DNA from: Sepiola atlantica | Lineage: Eukaryota > Mollusca > Cephalopoda > Sepiida > Sepiolidae | Reading direction: 5' to 3' | DNA: 64,000 nucleotides | Assembly: GCA_963556195.1 (NCBI GenBank) | Contig: CAUVYP010001200.1 | Span: 1-64,000, forward strand | Part shown: piece by piece, positions 1 to 11,544 of the stretch | Layout: every line of letters starts with the position of its first letter | How positions within the stretch are numbered: position 1 is the first letter of the stretch | The notes under the pieces: generated by a model | What the model saw: the letters and a program-made list of their open reading frames with translations, nothing else | Database searches by the model: none | Told to the model about the DNA's origin: nothing | Program-made: the position numbers and the translations under genes

Positions 1-12
1 CATCAACAAAAT

Positions 13-385
13 TTAGTGCGATTTAAAGTTGATATCGCTTTTGTTTATAACTTCCACATTGATTAAAATTGTGCAACGAAACTTTGCAGTAAATTAGCGG
101 AGTAACATGTTCTACTGAAATACCAAGTTTCAAAAGTGCAGCTCTTGTACTGCCGGAGATATGTCGATACAAACTGAATACGCAAAACATCAACAAAATT
201 TAGCGCGTTTTAAAGTTGATATCGCTTTTGGTTATAACTTCAACATTCATTGGAATTGTGCAACGAAACTTTGCAGAAATTAGCGGAGTCACATTTTCTA
301 CTGAAGTACCAAGTTTCAAAAGTGCAGCTCTTGTACTGCCGGAGATATGTCGATACAAACTGAATACGCAAAACATCAACAAAAT
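13..385 (+). repeat. Two divergent edge monomers
   Basis: The first monomer (13-199) is 187 bp, with one extra base near 94-96, and carries ATTGATTAAAATTG, AGTAACATG and GAAATACC, not seen together elsewhere. The second (200-385) has GGTTATAACTTCAACATTC and GGAATTG. Both share TTTCAAAAGTGC and TGCCGG, so they are related to each other, and both resemble the C family loosely. They are the least typical monomers in the window, as expected if the array edge or an older segment lies just to the left. Confidence 0.85.
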
Positions 386-2245
386 TTAGCGCGTTTTAAA
401 GTTGATATCGCTTTTGTTTATAACTTCCACATTTATTCGAATTGTGCTACAGAACTTTGCAGAAAGTCGCGGATAGGCCTTTTCTAATGAAGTACCAAGT
501 TTCAGAAGTGCAGCTTTTGTACTGGCGGAGATATGTCGATACAAACTGAATACGCAAACTATCAACAAAATTTAGTGCGATTTAAAGTTGGTATCGCTTT
601 TGTTTATAACTTCCACATTCTTTAGAATTGTGCAACGAAACTTTGCAGATATGAGCGGAGTCACAGTTTCTACTGAAGTACCAAGTTTCAGAAGTGCAGC
701 TCTTGTACTGTCGGAGATATGTCGATACAAACTGAATACGCAAAACATCAACAAAATTTAGCGCGTTTTAAAGTTGATATCGCTTTTGTTTATAACTTCC
801 ACATTTATTCGAATTGTGCAACGAAACTTTGCACAGATTAGCGGAGTCACATTTTCTACTAAAGTACCAAGTTTCGGAAGGGCAGCTCTTGTACTGTCGG
901 AGATATGTCGATACAAACTGAATACGCAAAACATCAACAAAATTTAGCGCGTTTTAAAGTTGATATCGCTTTTGTTTATAACTTCCACATTTATTCGAAT
1001 TGTGCAACGAAACTTTGCACAGATTAACGGAGTCACATTTTCTACTGAAGTACGAAGTTTCGGAAGTGCAGCTCTTGTACTGTCGGAGATATGTCGATAC
1101 AAACTGAATACGCAAAACATCAACAAAATTTAGCGCGTTTTAAAGTTGATATCGCTTTTGTTTATAACTTCCACATTTATTCGAATTGTGCAACGAAACT
1201 TTGCAGAAAGTCGCGGATAGGCCTTTTCTACTGAAGTACCAAGTTTCAGAAGTGCAGCTTTTGTACTGCCGGAGATATGTCGATACAAACTGAATACGCA
1301 AACTATCAACAAAATTTAGTGCGATTTAAAGTGGATATCGCTTTTGTTTATAACTTCCACATTCTTTAGAATTGTGAAACGAAGTTTTGCAGATATAAGC
1401 GGAGTCACAGTTTCTACTGAAGTACCAAGTTTCAGAAGTGCAGCTCTTGTACTGTCGGAGATATGTCGATACAAACTGAATACGCAAAACATCAACAAAA
1501 TTTAGCGCGTTTTAAAGTTGATATCGCTTTTGTTTATAACTTCCACATTTATTCGAATTGTGCAACGAAACTTTGCACAGATTAGCGGAGTCACATTTTC
1601 TACTGAAGTACCAAGTTTCGGAAGTGCAGCTCTTGTACTGTCGGAGATATGTCGATACCAACTGAATACGCAAAACATCAACAAAATTTAGCGCGTTTTA
1701 AAGTTGATATCGCTTTTGTTTATAACTTCCACATTTATTCGAATTGTGCAACGAAACTTTGCAGAAAGTCGCGGATAGGCCTTTTCTACTGAAGTACCAA
1801 GTTTCAGAAGTGCAGCTTTTGTACTGGCGGAGATATGTCGATACAAACTCAATACGCAAACTATCAACAAAATTTAGTGCGATTAAAAGTGGATATCGCT
1901 TTTGTTTATAACTTCCACATTCTTTAGAATTGTGAAACGAAGTTTTGCAGATATAAGCGGAGTCACAGTTTCTACTGAAGTACTAAGTTTCAGAAGTGCA
2001 GCTCTTGTACTGTCGGAGATATGTCGATACAAACTGAATACGCAAAACATCAACAAAATTTAGCGCGTTTTAAAGTTGATATCGCTTTTGTTTATAACTT
2101 CCACATTTATTCGAATTTTGCAACGAAACTTTGCACAGATTAGCGGAGTCACATTTTCTACTGAAGTACCAAGTTTCGGAAGTGCAGCTCTTGTACTGTC
2201 GGAGATATGTCGATACAAACTGAATACGCAAAACATCAACAAAAT

Positions 2246-2431
2246 TTAGCGCGTTTTAAAGTTGATATCGCTTTTGTTTATAACTTCCACATTTATTCGA
2301 ATTGTGCTACAGAACTTTGCAGAAAGTCGCGGATAGGCCTTTTCTAATGAAGTACCAAGTTTCAGAAGTGCAGCTTTTGTACTGGCGGAGATATGTCGAT
2401 ACAAACTGAATACGCAAACTATCAACAAAAT
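2246..2431 (+). repeat. Type B(old) monomer (exemplar)
   Basis: Family B is marked by GCAGAAAGTCGCGG at 74-87, AGGCCT (a StuI site) at 90-95, T at 131 and the tail AAACTATC. The old subtype also has T63, A66, G67, A102 and G140. T63 breaks one pair of the dyad found in type A. This subtype occurs from 386 to 26053 and is not seen further right. In nearly all cases it is followed by a C monomer. Confidence 0.92.
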
Positions 2432-2617
2432 TTAGTGCGATTTAAAGTGGATATCGCTTTTGTTTATAACTTCCACATTCTTTAGAATTGTGCAACGAAA
2501 CTTTGCAGATATGAGCGGAGTCACAGTTTCTACTGAAGTACCAAGTTTCAGAAGTGCAGCTCTTGTACTGTCGGAGATATGTCGATACAAACTGAATACG
2601 CAAAACATCAACAAAAT
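2432..2617 (+). repeat. Type C monomer (exemplar)
   Basis: Family C has the head GTGCGATTTAAAGTGG, CTTTAG at 49-54 (no TTCGAA), GCAGATATGAGCGG at 74-87, G at 95, A at 119 and the A-type tail AAAACATC. It has 7 CpG against 10 in type A. It almost always follows a B monomer, whose AAACTATC tail goes with the GTGCG head across the monomer boundary. Confidence 0.92.
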
Positions 2618-2635
2618 TTAGCGCGTTTTAAAGTT

Positions 2636-2665
2636 GATATCGCTTTTGTTTATAACTTCCACATT
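2636..2665 (+). other. Conserved box 1 (monomer positions 19-48)
   Basis: Monomer positions 19-48, shown here in one copy, begin GATATCGCTTTTG and end CTTCCACATT. They are the same in the A, B and C families apart from rare single changes and the T45 of B4. The box includes the palindrome GATATC. Lower divergence here than in 49-103 suggests a protein-binding or positioning constraint, or simply the most recently homogenised part; the sequence alone cannot separate these. Confidence 0.6.
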
Positions 2666-2674
2666 TATTCGAAT

Positions 2675-2695
2675 TGTGCAACGAAACTTTGCACA
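2675..2695 (+). other. Inverted repeat (monomer positions 58-78) in type A
   Basis: In A-family monomers TGTGCAA and TTGCACA are perfect reverse complements around a 7-base spacer. Most B and C monomers keep a 5-bp version (TGCAA and TTGCA); B(old) has a mismatch at 63, and C2 and CF lose C62. Such dyads can be binding sites or form hairpins. One copy is annotated here as the example. Confidence 0.7.
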
Positions 2696-2757
2696 GATTA
2701 GCGGAGTCACATTTTCTACTGAAGTACCAAGTTTCGGAAGTGCAGCTCTTGTACTGT

Positions 2758-2790
2758 CGGAGATATGTCGATACAAACTGAATACGCAAA
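2758..2790 (+). other. Conserved box 2 (monomer positions 141-173)
   Basis: Monomer positions 141-173 begin CGGAGATATGTCGATAC and end GAATACGCAAA. They are the same in all three families, with scattered private changes only (for example 21359, 38471, 45176, 58766, 63208). With box 1 it makes up about a third of the monomer. Any function is inferred. Confidence 0.6.
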
Positions 2791-3175
2791 ACATCAACAA
2801 AATTTAGCGCGTTTTAAAGTTGATATCGCTTTTGTTTATAACTTCCACTTTTGTTCGAATTGTGCAACGAAACTTTGCACAGATTAGCGGAGTCACATTT
2901 TCTACTGAAGTACCAAGTTTCGGAAGTGCAGCTCTTGTACTGTCGGAGATATGTCGATACAAACTGAATACGCAAAACATCAACAAAATTTAGCGCGTTT
3001 TAAAGTTGATATCGCTTTTGTTTATAACTTCCACATTTATTCGAATTGTGCAACGAAACTTTGCACAGATTTGCGGAGTCACATTTTCTACTGAAGTACG
3101 AAGTTTCGGAAGTGCAGCTCTTGTACTGTCGGAGATATGTCGATACAAACTGAATACGCAAAACATCAACAAAAT

Positions 3176-3361
3176 TTAGCGCGTTTTAAAGTTGATATCG
3201 CTTTTGTTTATAACTTCCACATTTATTCGAATTGTGCAACGAAACTTTGCAGAAAGTCGCGGATAGGCCTTTTCTACTGAAGTACCAAGTTTCAGAAGTG
3301 CAGCTTTTGTACTGCCGGAGATATGTCGATACAAACTGAATACGCAAACTATCAACAAAAT
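3176..3361 (+). repeat. Type B2 monomer (exemplar)
   Basis: It is a B-family monomer with the A-like GCAACGAAAC at 61-70, C at 102 and C at 140. A variant with G at 140 (B2g) occurs at 1688, 27728, 30890, 35354, 36655, 42420 and 47070. In the left zone B2 is followed by C2; from about 38.5 kb it is usually followed by B3. Confidence 0.9.
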
Positions 3362-3547
3362 TTAGTGCGATTTAAAGTGGATATCGCTTTTGTTTATAAC
3401 TTCCACATTCTTTAGAATTGTGAAACGAAGTTTTGCAGATATAAGCGGAGTCACAGTTTCTACTGAAGTACCAAGTTTCAGAAGTGCAGCTCTTGTACTG
3501 TCGGAGATATGTCGATACAAACTGAATACGCAAAACATCAACAAAAT
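3362..3547 (+). repeat. Type C2 monomer (exemplar)
   Basis: It is a C-family monomer with GTGAAACGAAGTTTTGC (A62, G69, T70) and A at 82. It is confined to the left zone (1316 to 20099) and follows B2. The copy starting at 1874 carries a changed head (GATTAAAAG) that closes the antisense frame early. Confidence 0.9.
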
Positions 3548-4663
3548 TTAGCGCGTTTTAAAGTTGATATCGCTTTTGTTTATAACTTCCACATTTATTC
3601 GAATTGTGCAACGAAACTTTGCACAGATTAGCGGAGTCACATTTTCTACTGAAGTACCAAGTTTCGGAAGTGCAGCTCTTGTACTGTCGGAGATATGTCG
3701 ATACAAACTGAATACGCAAAACATCAACAAAATTTAGCGCGTTTTAAAGTTGATATCGCTTTTGTTTATAACTTCCACATTTATTCGAATTGTGCAACGA
3801 AACTTTGCAGAAAGTCGCGGATAGGCCTTTTCTACTGAAGTACCAAGTTTCAGAAGTGCAGCTTTTGTACTGCCGGAGATATGTCGATACAAACTGAATA
3901 CGCAAACTATCAACAAAATTTAGTGCGATTTAAAGTGGATATCGCTTTTGTTTATAACTTCCACATTCTTTAGAATTGTGAAACGAAGTTTTGCAGATAT
4001 AAGCGGAGTCACAGTTTCTACTGAAGTACCAAGTTTCAGAAGTGCAGCTCTTGTACTGTCGGAGATATGTCGATACAAACTGAATACGCAAAACATCAAC
4101 AAAATTTAGCGCGTTTTAAAGTTGATATCGCTTTTGTTTATAACTTCCACATTTATTCGAATTGTGCAACGAAACTTTGCACAGATTAGCGGAGTCACAT
4201 TTTCTACTGAAGTACCAAGTTTCGGAAGTGCAGCTCTTGTACTGTCGGAGATATGTCGATACAAACTGAATACGCAAAACATCAACAAAATTTAGCGCGT
4301 TTTAAAGTTGATATCGCTTTTGTTTATAACTTCCACATTTATTCGAATTGTGCTACAGAACTTTGCAGAAAGTCGCGGATAGGCCTTTTCTAATGAAGTA
4401 CCGAGTTTCAGAAGTGCAGCTTTTGTACTGGCGGAGATATGTCGATACAAACTGAATACGCAAACTATCAACAAAATTTAGTGCGATTTAAAGTGGATAT
4501 CGCTTTTGTTTATAACTTCCACATTCTTTAGAATTGTGCAACGAAACTTTGCAGATATGAGCGGAGTCACAGTTTCTACTGAAGTACCAAGTTTCAGAAG
4601 TGCAGCTCTTGTACTCTCGGAGATATGTCGATACAAACTGAATACGCAAAACATCAACAAAAT

Positions 4664-6337
4664 TTAGCGCGTTTTAAAGTTGATATCGCTTTTGTTTATA
4701 ACTTCCACATTTATTCGAATTGTGCAACGAAACTTTGCACAGATTAGCGGAGTCACATTTTCTACTGAAGTACCAAGTTTCGGAAGTGCAGCTCTTGTAC
4801 TGTCGGAGATATGTCGATACAAACTGAATACGCAAAACATCAACAAAATTTAGCGCGTTTTAAAGTTGATATCGCTTTTGTTTATAACTTCCACATTTAT
4901 TCGAATTGTGCAACGAAACTTTGCACAGATTAGCGGAGTCACATTTTCTACTGAAGTACCAAGTTTCGGAAGTGCAGCTCTTGTACTGTCGGAGATATGT
5001 CGATACAAACTGAATACGCAAAACATCAACAAAATTTAGCGCGTTTTAAAGTTGATATCGCTTTTGTTTATAACTTCCACATTTATTCGAATTGTGCTAC
5101 AGAACTTTGCAGAAAGTCGCGGATAGGCCTTTTCTAATGAAGTACCGAGTTTCAGAAGTGCAGCTTTTGTACTGGCGGAGATATGTCGATACAAACTGAA
5201 TACGCAAACTATCAACAAAATTTAGTGCGATTTAAAGTGGATATCGCTTTTGTTTATAACTTCCACATTCTTTAGAATTGTGCAACGAAACTTTGCAGAT
5301 ATGAGCGGAGTCACAGTTTCTACTGAAGTACCAAGTTTCAGAAGTGCAGCTCTTGTACTGTCGGAGATATGTCGATACAAACTGAATACGCAAAACATCA
5401 ACAAAATTTAGCGCGTTTTAAAGTTGATATCGCTTTTGTTTATGACTTCCACATTTATTCGAATTGTGCAACGAAACTTTGCACAGATTAGCGGAGTCAC
5501 ATTTTCTACTGAAGTACCAAGTTTCGGAAGTGCAGCTCTTGTACTGTCGGAGATATGTCGATACAAACTGAATACGCAAAACATCAACAAAATTTAGCGC
5601 GTTTTAAAGTTGATATCGCTTTTGTTTATAACTTCCACATTTATTCGAATTGTGCAACGAAACTTTGCACAGATGAGCGGAGTCACATTTTCTACTGAAG
5701 TACCAAGTTTCGGAAGTGCAGCTCTTGTACTGTCGGAGATATGTCGATACAAACTGAATACGCAAAACATCAACAAAATTTAGCGCGTTTTAAAGTTGAT
5801 ATCGCTTTTGTTTATAACTTCCACATTTATTCGAATTGTGCTACAGAACTTTGCAGAAAGTCGCGGATAGGCCTTTTCTAATGAAGTACCGAGTTTCAGA
5901 AGTGCAGCTTTTGTACTGGCGGAGATATGTCGATACAAACTGAATACGCAAACTATCAACAAAATTTAGTGCGATTTAAAGTGGATATCGCTTTTGTTTA
6001 TAACTTCCACATTCTTTAGAATTGTGCAACGAAACTTTGCAGATATGAGCGGAGTCACAGTTTCTACTGAAGTACCAAGTTTCAGAAGTGCAGCTCTTGT
6101 ACTGTCGGAGATATGTCGATACAAACTGAATACGCAAAACATCAACAAAATTTAGCGCGTTTTAAAGTTGATATCGCTTTTGTTTATGACTTCCACATTT
6201 ATTCGAATTGTGCAACGAAACTTTGCACAGATTAGCGGAGTCACATTTTCTACTGAAGTACCAAGTTTCGGAAGTGCAGCTCTTGTACTGTCGGAGATAT
6301 GTCGATACAAACTGAATACGCAAAACATCAACAAAAT
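4664..6337 (+). repeat. A-A-B-C tetramer tract
   Basis: A-A-B-C (744 bp) occurs at 4664-5407 and 5408-6151, and the next unit begins at 6152 but continues as A-A2-B2-C2. In the second unit and its successor the first A has TATGAC (G at 5444 and 6188) and the second A-family monomer has GATGAGCGG, so the tetramer itself was copied. This is the simplest form of the left-zone organisation. Confidence 0.85.
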
Positions 6338-7639
6338 TTAGCGCGTTTTAAAGTTGATATCGCTTTTGTTTATAACTTCCACATTTATTCGAATTGTGCA
6401 ACGAAACTTTGCACAGATGAGCGGAGTCACATTTTCTACTGAAGTACGAAGTTTCGGAAGTGCAGCTCTTGTACTGTCGGAGATATGTCGATACAAACTG
6501 AATACGCAAAACATCAACAAAATTTAGCGCGTTTTAAAGTTGATATCGCTTTTGTTTATAACTTCCACATTTATTCGAATTGTGCAACGAAACTTTGCAG
6601 AAAGTCGCGGATAGGCCTTTTCTACTGAAGTACCAAGTTTCAGAAGTGCAGCTTTTGTACTGCCGGAGATATGTCGATACAAACTGAATACGCAAACTAT
6701 CAACAAAATTTAGTGCGATTTAAAGTGGATATCGCTTTTGTTTATAACTTCCACATTCTTTAGAATTGTGAAACGAAGTTTTGCAGATATAAGCGGAGTC
6801 ACAGTTTCTACTGAAGTACCAAGTTTCAGAAGTGCAGCTCTTGTACTGTCGGAGATATGTCGATACAAACTGAATACGCAAAACATCAACAAAATTTAGC
6901 GCGTTTTAAAGTTGATATCGCTTTTGTTTATAACTTCCACATTTATTCGAATTGTGCAACGAAACTTTGCACAGATTAGCGGAGTCACATTTTCTACTGA
7001 AGTACCAAGTTTCGGAAGTGCAGCTCTTGTACTGTCGGAGATATGTCGATACAAACTGAATACGCAAAACATCAACAAAATTTAGCGCGTTTTAAAGTTG
7101 ATATCGCTTTTGTTTATAACTTCCACATTTATTCGAATTGTGCAACGAAACTTTGCACAGATTAGCGGAGTCACATTTTCTACTGAAGTACCAAGTTTCG
7201 GAAGTGCAGCTCTTGTACTGTCGGAGATATGTCGATACAAACTGAATACGCAAAACATCAACAAAATTTAGCGCGTTTTAAAGTTGATATCGCTTTTGTT
7301 TATAACTTCCACATTTATTCGAATTGTGCTACAGAACTTTGCAGAAAGTCGCGGATAGGCCTTTTCTAATGAAGTACCGAGTTTCAGAAGTGCAGCTTTT
7401 GTACTGGCGGAGATATGTCGATACAAACTGAATACGCAAACTGTCAACAAAATTTAGTGCGATTTAAAGTGGATATCGCTTTTGTTTATAACTTCCACAT
7501 TATTTAGAATTGTGCAACGAAACTTTGCAGATATTAGCGGAGTCACAGTTTCTACTGAAGTACCAAGTTTCAGAAGTGCAGCTCTTGTACTGTCGGAGAT
7601 ATGTCGATACAAACTGAATACGCAAACTATCAACAAAAT
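5222..7639 (+). repeat. 13-monomer unit, copy 1 (2,418 bp)
   Basis: Order: C A A B C A A2 B2 C2 A A B C. Private variants shared with copy 2 at an offset of exactly 2,418 include G at 5444 and 6188 (TATGAC), GATGAGC in two A monomers, CTGTCAAC at 7443 and ATTATTTAG near 7499. The last monomer (7454) ends with the B-type tail AAACTATC, unlike other C monomers. Confidence 0.9.
6338..6523 (+). repeat. Type A2 monomer (exemplar)
   Basis: It is a type A monomer with C to G at position 111 (GTACGAAG instead of GTACCAAG). In the left zone it usually sits directly before a B2 monomer, as here. It is frequent up to about 28.5 kb and nearly absent afterwards; the copy at 56928 is an A3 that carries the same base. 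Confidence 0.9.
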
Positions 7640-10057
7640 TTAGTGCGATTTAAAGTGGATATCGCTTTTGTTTATAACTTCCACATTCTTTAGAATTGTG
7701 CAACGAAACTTTGCAGATATGAGCGGAGTCACAGTTTCTACTGAAGTACCAAGTTTCAGAAGTGCAGCTCTTGTACTGTCGGAGATATGTCGATACAAAC
7801 TGAATACGCAAAACATCAACAAAATTTAGCGCGTTTTAAAGTTGATATCGCTTTTGTTTATGACTTCCACATTTATTCGAATTGTGCAACGAAACTTTGC
7901 ACAGATTAGCGGAGTCACATTTTCTACTGAAGTACCAAGTTTCGGAAGTGCAGCTCTTGTACTGTCGGAGATATGTCGATACAAACTGAATACGCAAAAC
8001 ATCAACAAAATTTAGCGCGTTTTAAAGTTGATATCGCTTTTGTTTATAACTTCCACATTTATTCGAATTGTGCAACGAAACTTTGCACAGATGAGCGGAG
8101 TCACATTTTCTACTGAAGTACCAAGTTTCGGAAGTGCAGCTCTTGTACTGTCGGAGATATGTCGATACAAACTGAATACGCAAAACATCAACAAAATTTA
8201 GCGCGTTTTAAAGTTGATATCGCTTTTGTTTATAACTTCCACATTTATTCGAATTGTGCTACAGAACTTTGCAGAAAGTCGCGGATAGGCCTTTTCTAAT
8301 GAAGTACCGAGTTTCAGAAGTGCAGCTTTTGTACTGGCGGAGATATGTCGATACAAACTGAATACGCAAACTATCAACAAAATTTAGTGCGATTTAAAGT
8401 GGATATCGCTTTTGTTTATAACTTCCACATTCTTTAGAATTGTGCAACGAAACTTTGCAGATATGAGCGGAGTCACAGTTTCTACTGAAGTACCAAGTTT
8501 CAGAAGTGCAGCTCTTGTACTGTCGGAGATATGTCGATACAAACTGAATACGCAAAACATCAACAAAATTTAGCGCGTTTTAAAGTTGATATCGCTTTTG
8601 TTTATGACTTCCACATTTATTCGAATTGTGCAACGAAACTTTGCACAGATTAGCGGAGTCACATTTTCTACTGAAGTACCAAGTTTCGGAAGTGCAGCTC
8701 TTGTACTGTCGGAGATATGTCGATACAAACTGAATACGCAAAACATCAACAAAATTTAGCGCGTTTTAAAGTTGATATCGCTTTTGTTTATAACTTCCAC
8801 ATTTATTCGAATTGTGCAACGAAACTTTGCACAGATGAGCGGAGTCACATTTTCTACTGAAGTACGAAGTTTCGGAAGTGCAGCTCTTGTACTGTCGGAG
8901 ATATGTCGATACAAACTGAATACGCAAAACATCAACAAAATTTAGCGCGTTTTAAAGTTGATATCGCTTTTGTTTATAACTTCCACATTTATTCGAATTG
9001 TGCAACGAAACTTTGCAGAAAGTCGCGGATAGGCCTTTTCTACTGAAGTACCAAGTTTCAGAAGTGCAGCTTTTGTACTGCCGGAGATATGTCGATACAA
9101 ACTGAATACGCAAACTATCAACAAAATTTAGTGCGATTTAAAGTGGATATCGCTTTTGTTTATAACTTCCACATTCTTTAGAATTGTGAAACGAAGTTTT
9201 GCAGATATAAGCGGAGTCACAGTTTCTACTGAAGTACCAAGTTTCAGAAGTGCAGCTCTTGTACTGTCGGAGATATGTCGATACAAACTGAATACGCAAA
9301 ACATCAACAAAATTTAGCGCGTTTTAAAGTTGATATCGCTTTTGTTTATAACTTCCACATTTATTCGAATTGTGCAACGAAACTTTGCACAGATTAGCGG
9401 AGTCACATTTTCTACTGAAGTACCAAGTTTCGGAAGTGCAGCTCTTGTACTGTCGGAGATATGTCGATACAAACTGAATACGCAAAACATCAACAAAATT
9501 TAGCGCGTTTTAAAGTTGATATCGCTTTTGTTTATAACTTCCACATTTATTCGAATTGTGCAACGAAACTTTGCACAGATTAGCGGAGTCACATTTTCTA
9601 CTGAAGTACCAAGTTTCGGAAGTGCAGCTCTTGTACTGTCGGAGATATGTCGATACAAACTGAATACGCAAAACATCAACAAAATTTAGCGCGTTTTAAA
9701 GTTGATATCGCTTTTGTTTATAACTTCCACATTTATTCGAATTGTGCTACAGAACTTTGCAGAAAGTCGCGGATAGGCCTTTTCTAATGAAGTACCGAGT
9801 TTCAGAAGTGCAGCTTTTGTACTGGCGGAGATATGTCGATACAAACTGAATACGCAAACTGTCAACAAAATTTAGTGCGATTTAAAGTGGATATCGCTTT
9901 TGTTTATAACTTCCACATTATTTAGAATTGTGCAACGAAACTTTGCAGATATTAGCGGAGTCACAGTTTCTACTGAAGTACCAAGTTTCAGAAGTGCAGC
10001 TCTTGTACTGTCGGAGATATGTCGATACAAACTGAATACGCAAAACATCAAAAAAAT
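7640..10057 (+). repeat. 13-monomer unit, copy 2 (2,418 bp)
   Basis: The type order is identical to the preceding unit, with the shared private variants at 7862, 8606, 9861 and about 9917. A small difference is that the last monomer here ends in AAAACATCAAAAAAA (C to A at 10052), which links it to the next, 8-monomer duplication. Confidence 0.9.
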
Positions 10058-11544
10058 TTAGCGCGTTTTAAAGTTGATATCGCTTTTGTTTATAACTTCC
10101 ACATTTATTCGAATTGTGCAACGAAACTTTGCACAGATTAGCGGAGTCACATTTTCTACTGAAGTACGAAGTTTCGGAAGTGCAGCTCTTGTACTGTCGG
10201 AGATATGTCGATACAAACTGAATACGCAAAACATCAACAAAATTTAGCGCGTTTTAAAGTTGATATCGCTTTTGTTTATAACTTCCACATTTATTCGAAT
10301 TGTGCAACGAAACTTTGCACAGATTAGCGGAGTCACATTTTCTACTGAAGTACGAAGTTTCGGAAGTGCAGCTCTTGTACTGTCGGAGATATGTCGATAC
10401 AAACTGAATACGCAAAACATCAACAAAATTTAGCGCGTTTTAAAGTTGATATCGCTTTTGTTTATAACTTCCACATTTATTCGAATTGTGCAACGAAACT
10501 TTGCAGAAAGTCGCGGATAGGCCTTTTCTACTGAAGTACCAAGTTTCAGAAGTGCAGCTTTTGTACTGCCGGAGATATGTCGATACAAACTGAATACGCA
10601 AACTATCAACAAAATTTAGTGCGATTTAAAGTGGATATCGCTTTTGTTTATAACTTCCACATTCTTTAGAATTGTGAAACGAAGTTTTGCAGATATAAGC
10701 AGAGTCACAGTTTCTACTGAAGTACCAAGTTTCAGAAGTGCAGCTCTTGTACTGTCGGAGATATGTCGATACAAACTGAATACGCAAAACATCAACAAAA
10801 TTTAGCGCGTTTTAAAGTTGATATCGCTTTTGTTTATAACTTCCACATTTATTCGAATTGTGCAACGAAACTTTGCACAGATTAGCGGAGTCACATTTTC
10901 TACTGAAGTACCAAGTTTCGGAAGTGCAGCTCTTGTACTGTCGGAGATATGTCGATACAAACTGAATACGCAAAACATCAACAAAATTTAGCGCGTTTTA
11001 AAGTTGATATCGCTTTTGTTTATAACTTCCACATTTATTCGAATTGTGCAACGAAACTTTGCACAGATTAGCGGAGTCACATTTTCTACTGAAGTACCAA
11101 GTTTCGGAAGTGCAGCTCTTGTACTGTCGGAGATATGTCGATACAAACTGAATACGCAAAACATCAACAAAATTTAGCGCGTTTAAAGTTGATATCGCTT
11201 TTGTTTATAACTTCCACATTTATTCGAATTGTGCTACAGAACTTTGCAGAAAGTCGCGGATAGGCCTTTTCTAATGAAGTACCAAGTTTCAGAAGTGCAG
11301 CTTTTGTACTGGCGGAGATATGTCGATACAAACTGAATACGCAAACTATCAACAAAATTTAGTGCGATTTAAAGTGGATATCGCTTTTGTTTATAATTTC
11401 CACATTCTTTAGAATTGTGCAACGAAACTTTGCAGATATGAGCGGAGTCACAGTTTCTACTGAAGTACCAAGTTTCAGAAGTGCAGCTCTTGTACTGTCG
11501 GAGATATGTCGATACAAACTGAATACGCAAAACATCAAAAAAAT
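10058..11544 (+). repeat. 8-monomer unit, copy 1 (1,487 bp)
   Basis: Order: A2 A2 B2 C2 A A B C. The B monomer (11174-11358) is 185 bp because one T is lost from the GCGTTTTAAAG run near 11181. The closing C monomer has TATAATTTCC and ends with C to A at 11539. The C2 has AAGCAGAG instead of AAGCGGAG. Confidence 0.9.

Larger units (their letters stand above)
2618..2803 (+). repeat. Type A monomer (exemplar)
   Basis: This is the reference copy for family A and for the monomer register. Head at positions 4-18 is GCGCGTTTTAAAGTT, TTCGAA lies at 51-56, a 7-bp inverted repeat at 58-78, CAGATTAGCGG at 77-87, TTTCGG at 115-120, TGTCGG at 138-143, and the tail AAAACATC at 171-178. It contains 69 G+C in 186 bases (37%) and 10 CpG. 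Segments 19-48 and 141-173 are nearly invariant in every family. Type A is found across the entire window. Confidence 0.95.
386..4663 (+). repeat. Left tract, mixed A/B/C order (23 monomers)
   Basis: Order by type: B C A A2 B2 C2 A B2g C2 A B C A A A2 B2 C2 A B2 C2 A B C. The B2-C2-A trimer at 3176-3733 is repeated at 3734-4291 (558 bp apart). The monomer at 572 has lost the GATATC site (A to G at 591). Confidence 0.88.

Noticed and set aside
2670..2686. Functional CENP-B box
   Set aside because: Only the first half matches; the required CGGG is absent in all families examined, so it is reported only as a half-match.
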